Assembly (NCBI GenBank): GCA_023396215.1
Contig: JAEWWW010000073.1
Coordinates: 1 to 5,243 of the forward strand
Source: Bacillota bacterium
Lineage (GTDB): Bacteria; Bacillota; Clostridia; Oscillospirales; Ruminococcaceae
Direction of reading: 5' to 3'
DNA length: 5,243 nucleotides
Part shown: positions 5,240 to 5,243 of the stretch, one piece after another
How the letters are laid out: each line of letters opens with the position of its first letter
Numbering within the stretch: the stretch's first letter is position 1
Program-made: the position numbers and the translations under genes
Notes under the pieces: model-generated
The model's database searches: none
The model's input: only the letters and a program-made list of their open reading frames with translations
What the model was told of the DNA's origin: nothing

Positions 5240-5243
5240 TAGA

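Overview
The window looks like a piece of a Gram-positive, Clostridia-type genome, probably a moderately GC-rich gut-type member near Oscillospiraceae/Ruminococcaceae. This is inferred from strong AGGAGG-like ribosome binding sites, a lipoprotein signal with a Ser/Pro/Ala linker, intrinsic terminators, and an intergenic palindrome of a kind I associate with such genomes. The species cannot be named from sequence alone. All genes read on the + strand.

Region 1 (1-1558) is the end of an AT-richer restriction-modification cluster. It holds a 5'-truncated EcoRII-family restriction endonuclease, followed six bases later by a Vsr mismatch endonuclease. The pairing implies a CCWGG-type specificity and a cytosine-5 methyltransferase, which would have to lie upstream of the window. 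Two tandem hairpins, each ending in GGGGTTTT (1580-1652), close this unit.

Region 2 (1654-2157) is a regulatory region of about 500 bases. A near-consensus promoter (TTGACT, 17 bases, TATACT) carries an 18-base perfect palindrome in its spacer. It drives a 35-codon ORF with a strong RBS that encodes a run of eight Phe/Tyr in twelve residues. A hairpin over those codons, a possible antiterminator pairing and an intrinsic terminator follow. This is the layout of a ribosome-mediated transcription attenuator. Another 190 bases of GC-rich leader with overlapping inverted repeats lead to the next gene.

Region 3 (2158-5076) is a complete three-gene ABC importer operon: lipoprotein substrate-binding protein, permease and ATPase, all of the TrpXYZ-like type. 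A perfect 11-bp hairpin separates the binding-protein gene from the permease gene, and the permease and ATPase genes overlap by 8 bases. The family is linked to aromatic amino acid uptake, so the Phe/Tyr-rich leader peptide and the importer point to the same substrate class. The working model is that a shortage of charged tRNA-Phe or tRNA-Tyr stalls the leader ribosome, prevents termination at 1932-1966 and switches on uptake.

Region 4 (5077-5243) is non-coding and holds an 85-base imperfect palindrome resembling a dispersed intergenic repeat. The most interesting item is the aromatic leader peptide/attenuator, which is too short for standard gene calling.
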